Assembly (NCBI RefSeq): GCF_003710935.1
Contig: NZ_RHHS01000017.1
Location: 62,001 to 126,000, forward strand
Direction: 5' to 3'
Length of the DNA stretch: 64,000 bases
From: Brevibacillus gelatini
Lineage (GTDB): Bacteria > Bacillota > Bacilli > Brevibacillales > Brevibacillaceae
Below, in pieces: positions 8,913-18,200 of the stretch. Made by a program: the position numbers and the translations under genes. Numbering within the stretch: the first letter of the stretch is position 1; each line of letters opens with the position of its first letter. Under the pieces are notes generated by a model. It had not been told where the DNA came from. It ran no database searches and was given only the letters and a program-made list of their open reading frames with translations.

Positions 8913-9108
8913 TGCGCCCGCCAGCACAGACAGAGCCGGACTTCCGAATGATGCGGGAGCTTCCCCCGTGGACACCGACTATGACAGCGCGTCTTCCAGC
9001 CTCAGCGTCAGCCCCTCTGCATCGGTTAGCGGTAAAGTTTTCGCACGACGATTGAGGATGAGCGGTCAGGGGCAAAATGGGAAAAGCGAGCGAGGGGGCG
9101 AGGAACGC

Positions 9109-9951
9109 ATGAAAATCGGGTGTCACGTCAGCATCCGCCACGGCTATGCGGAGGCGGCGCGAACCGCCCTGCGGCAAGGAGCAGCGTCGTACCAGTTTTT
9201 CCCGAAAAACCCGCGCAGCCTGGGGGTCAAGCAGTTTGATCCGGCTGATGCGGCGGCTTGCCGCGCTTTTTGCCAGGAACATGACTTGCTGTCGATTGCC
9301 CATACGGCCTATCCGGTCAATCTGTGCGCAGAGGACGACGAGCTGGCAGAGGTGACTGTGCAGTCGGTTCGCAACGATCTGGAAATTGCCGAGGCGTGTG
9401 GAGCGCTAGGCGTAGTCGTCCACTTCGGGCAGTACAAAGGAACGGATGTGCTTGCCGGCTACAGGCGGATGATTCAACTGGCGAATCAAATCCTGGACGG
9501 CTGGAGTGGACAGGCCAAGCTGCTGATCGAAAACAACGCGGGGCAGGGCAGCCGGATGGGTACGACGCTGGAGGAGCTGGCGCAGGTCCGGCAGCTGCTT
9601 GCCGAGCCGCAGAAGGTCGGTTTTTGTTTCGATACGTGCCACGCGTTTGCCAGCGGGCTGTGGGACGGAAAAAACTGGAGCGCGGTCATACAGCGCATGG
9701 AGGAACTGGACTATTTGCCATATTTGTCCGCTGTGCATCTGAATGATTCGGTTTACCCGACTGGATCGTTTCGGGACCGGCATGCGCGCATCGGACAAGG
9801 GATGATCGGGAACGAGGCTTTTTATGAGCTGTTGCACACGCCGCAGCTTCAAGGCTTGCCGATTGTGCTGGAAACAGCGCGAGAGTCAGGCGGAGGGCAT
9901 CGCGACGAAATCAGGCACGTTCGTCATCTGGCGACCAATTGGCAGGCTTGA
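9109..9951 (+). CDS. nfo: Deoxyribonuclease IV / apurinic endonuclease (Nfo family)
   Basis: A 280-aa TIM-barrel AP endonuclease IV that cuts 5' of abasic sites in base-excision repair. The Zn ligands of the family can be placed: H65, H105, E141 (LLIENNAG), D175 and H178 (CFDTCHAF), H210 (AVHLNDS), D223/H225 (DRHARIG) and the final Glu in VLETA. The start was set at ATG 9109 (MKIGCHVS, the normal N-terminus) although the frame is open from 8875, because the upstream part contains a terminator. GAGGGGGCGAGGA precedes the ATG. Length fits the family (about 280-300 aa). Confidence 0.93.
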   Translation: MKIGCHVSIRHGYAEAARTALRQGAASYQFFPKNPRSLGVKQFDPADAAACRAFCQEHDLLSIAHTAYPVNLCAEDDELAEVTVQSVRNDLEIAEACGALGVVVHFGQYKGTDVLAGYRRMIQLANQILDGWSGQAKLLIENNAGQGSRMGTTLEELAQVRQLLAEPQKVGFCFDTCHAFASGLWDGKNWSAVIQRMEELDYLPYLSAVHLNDSVYPTGSFRDRHARIGQGMIGNEAFYELLHTPQLQGLPIVLETARESGGGHRDEIRHVRHLATNWQA

Positions 9952-10002
9952 CCAGATTGTGGTACAGTGTGTAAGGATGTTGTCAACAAGGGAGGGGTAC
10001 CG

Positions 10003-10404
10003 ATGGCAAAACGGGTCAAAGTGACGATTCACGATTTTGCTTCGCTGAAAGAGAATTTGAACAACCCGGAAGAGCTGGCTCTCTACGAAGCAGCCAACGG
10101 GAACATATACGATGCCACAATCGAGCACGACGGCTACGCTGTCATTGATGTGACAGAGGACGACTACATTGAGCTTGCACCGGGCGAGTACCAGCTTATG
10201 ATCGAGGAATGGACCAATGCCGGGCAAATCGGTGAGTTGACCTTGCAAACGAAGTCAGATCCGGCAGACGACACAGCGCTGTTGTATCGCAGCGTCGACG
10301 CGTCAGGGCAAGAAGTGCAGCCGCCGCAATCGCTGCCGAAGCAAGTGGTGGAGCTGGTGGCGAAGACCTGGTTTGGCAAGGCGCCAAAAAAGGTCGAGGA
10401 GTAA
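10003..10404 (+). CDS. Conserved-looking protein of unknown function
   Basis: A 133-aa soluble acidic protein without recognised domain. ATG 10003 is chosen for the GGGAGGGG RBS 8 nt upstream. It begins 51 nt after nfo on the same strand and is followed by a terminator, so it is probably co-transcribed with nfo. The C-terminal QVVELVAKTWFGKAPKKVEE could be an amphipathic helix. Function not assigned. Confidence 0.7.
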   Translation: MAKRVKVTIHDFASLKENLNNPEELALYEAANGNIYDATIEHDGYAVIDVTEDDYIELAPGEYQLMIEEWTNAGQIGELTLQTKSDPADDTALLYRSVDASGQEVQPPQSLPKQVVELVAKTWFGKAPKKVEE

Positions 10405-10425
10405 GGCAATCATACAAGTACGGAG

Positions 10426-10457
10426 AAGGAGCGCTAGAGTGACAGCGCTCCTTTTTT
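10426..10457 (+). terminator. Terminator after the nfo operon
   Basis: Perfect 10-bp stem AAGGAGCGCT/AGCGCTCCTT with an 8-nt loop followed by TTTT. The following 200 nt before the thiolase hold no supported gene. Confidence 0.85.
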
Positions 10458-10666
10458 CTCGCCGATTTCTCTTTTCCCGCAACAGACGGTTATGGAAGCA
10501 CCGTTGATGTCGAAAAAAGCAGACAGATAAAAATCGAAGCAGGAAGAGTCGCAGTCGTTGCAGAAGGTATTTTTGTCAGAAAAAACAGACGTCTATCCGC
10601 AGGAAGTGTGGACGCGCGAATTTTAACCGGGTCCTGTAACGCGGCAAATGAAAAGGGAGTGTAACG

Positions 10667-11854
10667 ATGAGAGAAGTAGTCATTGTCGCCGGCGTGCGCA
10701 GTGCAGTCGGCGCATTCGGCAAAAGCTTGCGAGACGTGCCGGCAACAGAGCTGGGACGGCAGGTGCTGTTGGGCTTGATGGAAAAGGCCGCTTTTCCGAA
10801 GCAGGAAGTGGGAGAAGTGATTTTTGGAAACGGTTACGTGCACGGAGGGGGGCTGAATGCAGCACGCATCAGTTCGCAGTTGGCCGGATTTCCCCGCCAT
10901 GTGTACGGACACATCATCATCAAGGCGTGCGGCTCAGGCCTGAAAGCGATTAGCAGCGGTGCTTTGGCGATTATGGCCGGGCAGGAGGACGTGGTGATCG
11001 CAGGCGGCGTGGAGAGCATGAGCAACGTGCCGTACCTGGTGAAAAATCGCTGGGGCAGCAAATTCGGCAACCTGACGATGGAAGATGCGCTTCTGTCTGA
11101 CGGCTTGATCTGTTCGTTGGAAGGCGAGCATATGGGCAATACGGCTGAGCGGCTCGCCGTACAGTACGGCATCTCCCGCGAGGAACAGGACCGCTTCGCC
11201 TACGAGAGCCACAAAAAGGCAGCCGCCGCCATTGCCGCAGGCAAGTTCGCTGGCGAGATCGTGCCGATTACCATTCAGGAGCGCAAAGGAACGCGTGTCT
11301 TTGACCAGGACGAGTCTGTCCGGCACGACATTAACCTTGAAGACCTGGCGAAGCTGAAAAGCGTCTTCCAACAGGACGGGACAATCACGGCAGGCAACGC
11401 CTGTCCGATGAATGACGGTGCAGCCGCTGTACTGATGATGTCCCGCGAAAAAGCTGAGGAAGCGGGCCTGACCCCGTTGGTCAAAATCAAGGCGTTTGCC
11501 AGCGCGGGAGTCGAGCCGGGGATCATGGGGATTGGCCCCGTACCTGCCACACAAAAAGCGTTGCAGAAGGCTGGGCTTACGCTCGACGACATCGGGCTGA
11601 TCGAGTTGAACGAAGCGTTTGCCGCACAAGCCTTGGCTGTCATAAAAGGACTGGAGCTGGACCCGGCGAAGGTGAATGTCAACGGCGGCGCAATCGCGCT
11701 TGGACATCCGGTAGGGGCCACAGGTGCGAAGCTGACCGTCACCCTGATGAACGAAATGATACGAAGCCGCGTCAAGTACGGCATGGTAACGCTCTGCATG
11801 GCAGGCGGAATGGGTCTGTCCGTCATTTATGAAAACATGACGCTGCCATCGTAA
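10667..11854 (+). CDS. Acetyl-CoA acetyltransferase / thiolase
   Basis: A 395-aa thiolase that condenses or cleaves acyl-CoA (acetoacetyl-CoA to two acetyl-CoA in the biosynthetic direction). Seen: nucleophile C88 in KACGSGLKA, NEAFAAQALAV, the catalytic His in GGAIALGHPVGATGA and the C-terminal active-site Cys in LCMAGGMG (the usual form is CIGGGQG, so slightly divergent). ATG 10667 follows GGGAG. It stands alone, without hydratase or dehydrogenase neighbours, so the pathway (beta-oxidation, butanoate or isoprenoid) cannot be told from context. Confidence 0.9.
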   Translation: MREVVIVAGVRSAVGAFGKSLRDVPATELGRQVLLGLMEKAAFPKQEVGEVIFGNGYVHGGGLNAARISSQLAGFPRHVYGHIIIKACGSGLKAISSGALAIMAGQEDVVIAGGVESMSNVPYLVKNRWGSKFGNLTMEDALLSDGLICSLEGEHMGNTAERLAVQYGISREEQDRFAYESHKKAAAAIAAGKFAGEIVPITIQERKGTRVFDQDESVRHDINLEDLAKLKSVFQQDGTITAGNACPMNDGAAAVLMMSREKAEEAGLTPLVKIKAFASAGVEPGIMGIGPVPATQKALQKAGLTLDDIGLIELNEAFAAQALAVIKGLELDPAKVNVNGGAIALGHPVGATGAKLTVTLMNEMIRSRVKYGMVTLCMAGGMGLSVIYENMTLPS

Positions 11855-11914
11855 GTTTTTTGGTAAAAAAAGGGAAAGTCCCGGCGAAGGGCCATTCCGA
11901 ACTTGGGAAAGCAA

Positions 11915-11957
11915 AAAAGCCGGAGCCGCCTTTGACAAGGCAGGCTTTCCGGCTTTT
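11915..11957. terminator. Bidirectional terminator between thiolase and argS
   Basis: AAAAGCCGGA (11915-11924) pairs with TCCGGCTTTT (11948-11957), with an inner GCCTT/AAGGC stem. T- and A-tracts on both sides suit two convergent genes. Confidence 0.8.
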
Positions 11958-11963
11958 GAGTTT

Positions 11964-13679
11964 TTACATTTCCTCTGGCGCAGCCAGTCCGAGCAGGCGC
12001 AGGCCTTCTTTCAGCACGGCCACCACAGCTGCCACGAGCTGGAGGCGGGACGCTTTCACGTCTTCTTCTTCGGCGAGAATGCGGACGTTGGCGTAGAACT
12101 TGTTGAACGACTGCGCGAGGTCGATGACGTACTTGCCGATTTGCGAAGGGTCGAAGTTGTCGCTGGCCCGTTCGATGACCTCAGGGAAGGCGTTCAGCAA
12201 GGTAATGACCGCCCATGCTTCCTTGCTGTCCAAGGCGCCTGGTACGAGGCTCGCTACCGTTTGCGGCTGGTAGCCTCCCTTGCGCAGAAGCGAGCAGGCG
12301 CGGGCGTGGGTGTACTGCACGTACGGTCCGGTTTCGCCCTCGAAGGTGAGCATTTCTTCCCAGGAAAAGTTGATGTCGTTCAGGCGGTAGTTTTTCAGGT
12401 CGTGGAAAATGACAGCGCCGACCCCAACCTGGCGGGCAACTTCTTCCTTGTTCGCGAGCGTCGGGTTCTTTTCCTCGATCACTTTTTGCACGTCGGCAAT
12501 CGCCTGTGCCAATACTTCCTCCAGCAAAACGACTTTTCCTTTGCGGGTGGACATTTTCTTGCCGTCCTTGAGCATCATGCCGAACGGAATGTGGTGCATG
12601 TCAGCGGACCAAGGATAGCCCATTTTTTCCAGAACTTTATACAGTTGCTGGAAGTGCAGGCGCTGCTCGTTTCCGACGACGTAGAGCGCTTTGGCGAAGT
12701 CGTACGTCTCGTGGCGGTACAGGGCGGCAGCCAGATCGCGCGTCGCGTACAGCGTCGCACCGTCCGATTTTTTAATCAGGCACGGCGGCATGTTGTACTC
12801 GTCGAGGTTGACGACCAGCGCGCCGTCCGATTCGGTCAGCAGTCCTTTTTCTTCCAGCAGGGTGACGACGCGATCCATCTTGTCGTTGTAGAAAGCTTCG
12901 CCGTGTGTGGAGTCGAAGGAGACGTTCATCAGCTCGTAAATTTTCATGAACTCCTTGAGCGATTCGTCACGGAACCATTTCCACAGATGCTGTGCTTCTG
13001 CGTCGCCGTCCTCCAGCTTTTTGAACCATTCGCGGCCTTGTTCTTCCAGCGACGGGTCTTTTTCCGCCTCTTCGTGGAAGCGCACGTACAGGTTGAGCAG
13101 CTCCTTGATCGGCTCGGCTTTTACTTTTTCCTCGTCTCCCCACAAGCGGTAGGCGACGATCAGTTTGCCGAACTGCGTGCCCCAGTCGCCCAGATGATTG
13201 ATGCGCACAGGCTGGTAGCCGCGTTTTTCCATGATGTTCGCAATCGCGTTGCCGATTACGGTAGAGCGCAGATGGCCCATGGAAAACGGCTTGGCGATGT
13301 TCGGCGAGGACAGGTCAATCGGCACTTTGCGGCCTTGTCCAACCTGGCTGCTGCCGTAGGCGCTGCCTTGTTCAAGGATCGTTCCGATTACTTGTGCCGC
13401 CACCTTTTCCTGGTCGAGAAACAGGTTGACGTAAGGGCCGACTGCTTGCACAGAGCGCAGAGGCGCTCCCGCGATTTTTTCGGCAAGCTCTGTGGCGATC
13501 ATCGGCGGCGCTTTGCGGAGCGCTTTCGCCAGTTGGAAGCAAGGGAAGGCGATGTCTCCCATTGCAGGGTTTGGCGGCGTTTCCAGCATGCCGTAAACCG
13601 TTTCTGCTGGAAAGGTGTCCACACCGAGAGAGGTGAGGGCAGCGGCGATTTTTTCCGCCACTTGGTGCTTGTAGCTCAT
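11964..13679 (-). CDS. argS: Arginyl-tRNA synthetase
   Basis: Class I aminoacyl-tRNA synthetase (571 aa) charging tRNA-Arg. Seen: the HIGH-equivalent NIAKPFSMGHLRST (the SMGH form is also found in Bacillus ArgS), NHLGDWGTQFGKL, the KMSKS-equivalent KKMSTRKGK and the C-terminal DALR anticodon domain with QYTHARACS. The start is ATG 13679 (MSYKHQ), 7 nt after AAAGGAG; another ATG two codons upstream is too close to the RBS, and the longer frame enters the T-box leader. Expression is controlled by the T-box upstream. It converges with the thiolase gene. Confidence 0.96.
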   Translation of the reverse strand: MSYKHQVAEKIAAALTSLGVDTFPAETVYGMLETPPNPAMGDIAFPCFQLAKALRKAPPMIATELAEKIAGAPLRSVQAVGPYVNLFLDQEKVAAQVIGTILEQGSAYGSSQVGQGRKVPIDLSSPNIAKPFSMGHLRSTVIGNAIANIMEKRGYQPVRINHLGDWGTQFGKLIVAYRLWGDEEKVKAEPIKELLNLYVRFHEEAEKDPSLEEQGREWFKKLEDGDAEAQHLWKWFRDESLKEFMKIYELMNVSFDSTHGEAFYNDKMDRVVTLLEEKGLLTESDGALVVNLDEYNMPPCLIKKSDGATLYATRDLAAALYRHETYDFAKALYVVGNEQRLHFQQLYKVLEKMGYPWSADMHHIPFGMMLKDGKKMSTRKGKVVLLEEVLAQAIADVQKVIEEKNPTLANKEEVARQVGVGAVIFHDLKNYRLNDINFSWEEMLTFEGETGPYVQYTHARACSLLRKGGYQPQTVASLVPGALDSKEAWAVITLLNAFPEVIERASDNFDPSQIGKYVIDLAQSFNKFYANVRILAEEEDVKASRLQLVAAVVAVLKEGLRLLGLAAPEEM

Positions 13680-13732
13680 TGTCATTCTCCTTTCAAAATG
13701 AAAAAAAAGCATAAGGGACGCAAAAGAAAATA

Positions 13733-14023
13733 AAAAAACCTCCACGTCTCCTGGATAGAAGAGACGAGAGGTTGTGCTCCCGCGGTGCCACTCTTGTTGT
13801 TTTCGCCTGCATGCGTACGTCAGGCAAAAACCGCTTTGTGCTGCTGTAACGGGCAGACCCGGCAAAACCCTACGCAATCCGGGCATCAATTGCTTCGCCG
13901 GATGTTCAGGCCGCATCTCCGAGGGGCGCTTCCTCGCATGGTTTGGCATCGGGCTTCCACCGTCCCCGACTCGCTAAAGCCTCATTCCAGGAGTACTTTC
14001 CTCATCAACGATTTGCTTGTTTC
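13733..14023 (-). ncRNA. T-box riboswitch of argS
   Basis: On the minus strand: the T-box sequence AAGAGTGGCACCGCGG (13795-13780), a terminator (13771-13733, CCTCTCGTCTC / GGAGACGTGGAGG, then T7) and, upstream, a stem-I region with the AGTA bulge at about 13997 and a GNUG-type loop. The likely specifier is CGC (13928-13926, in GGAAGCGCCCC), an Arg codon, in agreement with the gene. Uncharged tRNA-Arg should stabilise the antiterminator and allow transcription of argS. Confidence 0.88.
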
Positions 14024-14029
14024 TCTAGC

Positions 14030-14059
14030 ATTATAGCCGTTTTGGGTGGCAGGATGCAA
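14030..14059 (-). promoter_or_regulatory. Sigma-A-type promoter of the argS T-box leader
   Basis: Minus strand TTGCAT (14059-14054), 18-nt spacer, TATAAT (14035-14030), a few bases upstream of the T-box stem I. Confidence 0.65.
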
Positions 14060-14060
14060 C

Positions 14061-14555
14061 TTACTCTTCGGCTTTTTTCAAAATCTTGTCGAGCTCGGCG
14101 AAATATTGTCTCGTCAGCTCTTCCTTTTCTTCCGCACTCAAGTTTTCGGCGTTCATCCACTGCTGCTTGTAAAGCTCCAGCCGTTCCACCATCGCCAGCT
14201 CGGCAGCCGCTTCCTTCTCCAGATCGTAGTTTTCCGATGGATCAAACGGGATGAGCCGGTTGTCGTTGCCGCTGCGCAGATAGGGAGAGCGCCAGTTGTC
14301 CGGGAAATGGTACGGCTGCTCGCCGAACATCAGCGCCAGAACGTCATCGGAGTCAAGCGGCAGGAAATGATCGTAGTCGTCCCTGCGGCCCCCTTCTGAC
14401 AGGTTGATGTGAGACAAAAAGTAGCGCAAATAATGTTCCCCTGTTTCCGTATGCTTAACGATGGAGTAGGTTTCAAAGTCGGAGCTTTCCAGCTCTTTTA
14501 CCGTCTCTATACAGGACAGAAATTCGTCCTTTTCACGCGCGAACAGAGCGTCCAT
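14061..14555 (-). CDS. Acidic protein of unknown function
   Basis: A 164-aa soluble acidic protein rich in aromatic residues (for example EHYLRYFLSHINLSEGG and YHFPDNWRSPYLRSG), without signal peptide or membrane helix, and with a helical charged C-terminus. ATG 14555 lies 9 nt after AAAGGA; an in-frame TTG two codons upstream is less well spaced. Family not recognised. Its 3' end abuts the argS promoter, but argS has its own promoter and leader. Confidence 0.7.
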   Translation of the reverse strand: MDALFAREKDEFLSCIETVKELESSDFETYSIVKHTETGEHYLRYFLSHINLSEGGRRDDYDHFLPLDSDDVLALMFGEQPYHFPDNWRSPYLRSGNDNRLIPFDPSENYDLEKEAAAELAMVERLELYKQQWMNAENLSAEEKEELTRQYFAELDKILKKAEE

Positions 14556-14645
14556 TGTCAATCGTTCCTTTCATCGGTGTGGGTAAGCCTCATGATAGCA
14601 AAAGCGTTTCGCCCTGACAATGAACGCTGGAAGAACACATGAAAA

Positions 14646-14692
14646 AGAGGCCATCCCTGCAAGCCGCAAGCAAGGCAGGGGATAGCCTCTTT
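14646..14692 (-). terminator. Terminator of the YjcZ-type gene
   Basis: Long imperfect stem (AAAGAGGC..ATCCCTGC with GCAGGGGATAGCCTCTTT) lying 21 nt after the stop codon of the small gene on the minus strand. Confidence 0.65.
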
Positions 14693-14712
14693 CTGTCCTC
14701 TCATTCGAATGA

Positions 14713-14820
14713 TTAGCAGTCGTCACACGAGCACCCGACAATGACCAGCAGGATAAACAGTACGAGCACCAGTGCGAAACTGTCTCCAAAAATGCTATTT
14801 CCGCAGTAAGATGTACTCAC
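14713..14820 (-). CDS. YjcZ-family small hydrophobic protein (35 aa, spore-associated family)
   Basis: A 35-aa protein with a polar, glycine-containing N-terminus (MSTSYCGNSIFGDS), one hydrophobic helix (FALVLVLFILLVIVG) and a Cys-rich tail CSCDDC. This is the pattern of the YjcZ-type sporulation proteins common in Bacillales. GTG 14820 is supported by a strong RBS (AAAGGAGGGGG). A second copy of the pattern lies at 46309. Function unknown; these proteins are found in spores. Confidence 0.8.
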   Translation of the reverse strand: MSTSYCGNSIFGDSFALVLVLFILLVIVGCSCDDC

Positions 14821-14953
14821 GTTTGTTCCCCCTCCTTTCCGTTATGCTACAGTCTATACACGAACGCACAGAATGGCGTGGGCGAATGCCCGGTAGGAGC
14901 AAAAATGGGCGCGTGAAGAGTGGGAAGTGCGAAAAGAATAGACAAATTCTCAA

Positions 14954-14982
14954 TTGACGAAGAGTTTTTGCGGTGTTAAGAT
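14954..14982 (+). promoter_or_regulatory. Sigma-A promoter of the SAM-riboswitch operon
   Basis: TTGACG (14954-14959), 17-nt spacer, TAAGAT (14977-14982), about 45 nt upstream of the S-box core. Confidence 0.75.
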
Positions 14983-15030
14983 ACTTTCAAACCTCAAAGC
15001 TGAGTGGCAAAAATGAATAGCATGGTACAA

Positions 15031-15193
15031 CTCTTATCAAGAGAGGCGGAGGGACTGGCCTGATGAAGCCTCGGCAACCGGTTAAAATCCGGTGCCAATT
15101 CCAGCAAAGCTGCGGCTTTGAAAGATGAGAGGATGGTTCAGGCGCAAGTGTATTCGCGGACAAATCCTCTTCTTTCAAGGAAGAGGATTTTTT
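15031..15193 (+). ncRNA. SAM-I riboswitch (S-box)
   Basis: The S-box signature is plain: CTTATCAAGAGAGGCGGAGG at 15033-15052, then GGACTGGCC.GATGAAGCCTCGGCAACC and later GGTGCCAATTCC. An expression-platform terminator follows: AAATCCTCTTC (15162-15172) pairs with GAAGAGGATTT (15180-15190), then T-run. SAM binding should stop transcription of metH and the yitJ-like gene when methionine is plentiful. Confidence 0.96.
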
Positions 15194-15251
15194 GTTGCAA
15201 AAAAAAAACGGCTGAGAATAAACCGATGCAAGGGAGAAAAGGAGCACGTCA

Positions 15252-18200
15252 ATGAAACCCACTTTTCGTGAACAGCTTTCCCGGAAAATTCTGATACTGG
15301 ACGGTGCGATGGGCACCATGCTGCAGCAGGCGAACCTGACCGCTGATGATTTTGGCGGCGAAGCCTACGATGGCTGCAACGAGCTGCTGAACTTGACCAG
15401 ACCCGATCTGATTCGCTCTATCCATGAAAAATATTTGGAGGCCGGGGCGGACATCGTGGAGACGAACACGTTCGGGGCGACCACGGTCGTGCTGGCCGAG
15501 TACGACGTGGCGGAAAAAGACATGGAAGTGAATATCGCTGCTGCCCGCTTGGCGAGGGAAGCAGTCGATGCATACACCACAGCAGAATGGCCGCGCTACG
15601 TGGCGGGGTCGATGGGGCCGACGACGAAAACGCTCGCGCTGACAGGCGGCGTCACCTTCGAGGAACTGGTCGAGGCTTACTACCGCCAGGCAAAAGGGCT
15701 GATTATCGGCGGAGTGGACGTCCTTTTGCTGGAGACATCGCAGGATACGCTGAACGTCAAGGCAGGCGGCATCGGCATTCGCAAGGCGTTTGATGAGCTT
15801 GAGGTCGAGCTGCCGGTGATGCTGTCCGGAACCATCGAGCCGATGGGCACGACCTTGGCGGGGCAAAACATCGAAGCGTTCTACGTCTCGCTTGCGCACC
15901 TTAAGCCTGTGACAATCGGTTTGAACTGTGCGACGGGGCCGGAATTCATGCGCGACCATCTGCGCACCTTGTCCGGCTTGGCACAATGCGGCGTAAGCTG
16001 TTATCCCAACGCCGGGCTTCCGGATGAAAACGGACATTACCACGAGACGCCGCAGGGGCTTGCTGCGAAAATGCGCGCGTTTGCAGAGCAGGGCTGGCTG
16101 AACGTGGCGGGCGGCTGCTGCGGAACGACACCCGAACATATCCGGGCCATGGCCGAAGCGCTCAAAGACTGCAAGCCGCGGCAGGCTACCGTGCAGCCTG
16201 TCAGTGCCATCTCCGGGATTGATGTGGTCTACGTCGAGGACGACAATCGCCCGCTTCTGGTCGGAGAGCGCACAAACGTCATCGGCTCGAAAAAATTCCG
16301 CGACCTGATCGCGGCAGGGCAATACGAAGAAGCCTCCGATATTGCGCGCGCGCAGGTGAAGCGCGGGGCGCAGATCATCGACATCTGCCTGGCCGACCCG
16401 GATCGCGACGAATACGCGGACATGGAAAAGTTTTTGCAATTCGTCGTGAAAAAAGTCAAGGCGCCGCTCATGATCGACTCGACAGATGCGAAAGTGATGG
16501 AGCTGGGCCTGCGTTATTCCCAGGGAAAAGCGATTTTGAACTCGATCAACCTGGAGGACGGACTGGCGCGTTTTGAGGAAGTGGCCCCGCTGATCCGCAA
16601 GTACGGCGCGGCTGTCGTCGTCGGGACGATCGAGGAAGCCGGGATGGCGCTGACCCGCGAGAAAAAGCTGGAAGTTGCGAAGCGCTCGTACGACATTTTG
16701 GTCAACCAGTACGGCATCCCGCCGCAGGATATTATTTTTGACCCGCTCGTCTTCCCGGTAGGGACCGGAGATGAACAATATATCGGCTCCGCGCGGGAGA
16801 CGGTGGAAGGGATTCGCCTTATTAAAGAAGCAATGCCGGAGTGCAAGACGATCCTTGGCATCAGCAACGTTTCTTTCGGCTTGCCGCCAGCGGGACGGGA
16901 AGTGCTGAACGCGGTGTTTTTGTACCATACGACGCTCGCCGGGCTTGATTTTGCCATCGTCAATACGGAGAAGCTGGAGCGTTACGCTTCCATTCCGGAG
17001 GAGGAGCGAAAGCTGGCGGAAGCGCTGCTGTTTGAAACCAATGACGAGACGCTTGCAGCCTTCACCGAGTTTTACCGCCAGAAGAAAAAAGAAGTGCGCG
17101 TGGAAGCTTCCACGCTGACGCTGGAAGAGCGGCTGGCCCGCTATGTGGTGGAAGGCTCGAAGGACGGCCTGGTGGACGATTTGAAGCTGGCTCTGGAAAA
17201 GTACACGCCGCTTGAGATCATCAACGGACCGCTGATGGCCGGGATGGAAGAGGTTGGCCGCCTGTTCAACGGAAACCAGTTGATCGTTGCGGAAGTGCTG
17301 CAAAGTGCGGAAGTCATGAAAGCGTCCGTCTCGTTTTTGGAGCCGTTCATGGAAAAAAGCGATTCGGCATCCAAAGGCAAAGTGTTGCTGGCGACCGTCA
17401 AAGGCGACGTGCACGACATCGGAAAAAATCTCGTGGAGATCATTTTGGCCAACAACGGCTACGAAGTCGTGAACCTGGGCATCAAGGTGCCGCCCGAGCA
17501 GTTGATTGCTGCCTGCCGGGAAGAGAAGCCGGATGCAATCGGCCTGTCCGGGCTGCTGGTGAAGTCGGCCCAGCAGATGGTCATTACCGCACAGGACTTG
17601 CGGGCTGCGGGCATTGACGTGCCGCTGATGGTCGGGGGAGCAGCGTTGACCCGCAAGTTTACCTCCAACCGGATCGCCCCGGAATACCGCGGAATTGTGC
17701 TGTACGCCAAAGACGCGATGGACGGCCTCGATCTCGTCAACCGTCTGCAAAACCCGGAGGAGCGTGCGCGGCTGATTGCAGAACAGCAGGATTTGGCGGA
17801 AGCGGCTTCGGCCGCACAGCCTGTCGTGCAGGAGAAAAAAGCGCCGCTCCCGGCGCGCTCTGCCATCAGCAGAACCGTTCCGATCCACCTGCCGCCGGAT
17901 TGCGACCGCCATGTGCTGCGCCAATATCCGATCAGCCACTTGCAGCCGTACTTGAACCTGCGCATGCTGCTCGGCAAGCATCTGGGCGTGCGCGGCAATG
18001 TCGAAAAGCTGCTCGAAGCGGGCGACGAAAAAGTGCTGGAGCTGTACGGTATCGTCGAGGAGCTGTTAAATGAAGCAAAGCAGCACGGGACGATTACCGC
18101 ACACGGTATGTACCAGTTTTTTCCGGCACAAGCGGACGGCAACGACATTCTCGTCTACGATCCAGCCGATCACAGCAAGGTGCTGGAACGATTCTCGTTC

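Noticed and set aside
8875-9108. 78-residue N-terminal extension of endonuclease IV
   Set aside because: It contains the terminator of the UspA gene and low-complexity sequence, while ATG 9109 gives the normal family N-terminus with an RBS.
10454-10666. Open frame between the nfo-operon terminator and thiolase on the + strand
   Set aside because: No usable start codon, no RBS, and no family resemblance; treated as an untranslated leader.
15249-17981. Very long antisense ORF (910 aa) opposite metH, and similar ones opposite yitJ (18859-20664), prfC (24409-26055), argS (12141-13733) and the M32 gene (22864-24342)
   Set aside because: They mirror real genes in a GC-rich genome, have low-complexity Arg/His/Gln-rich composition, no RBS and no domain, and the sense frames are well-known proteins.
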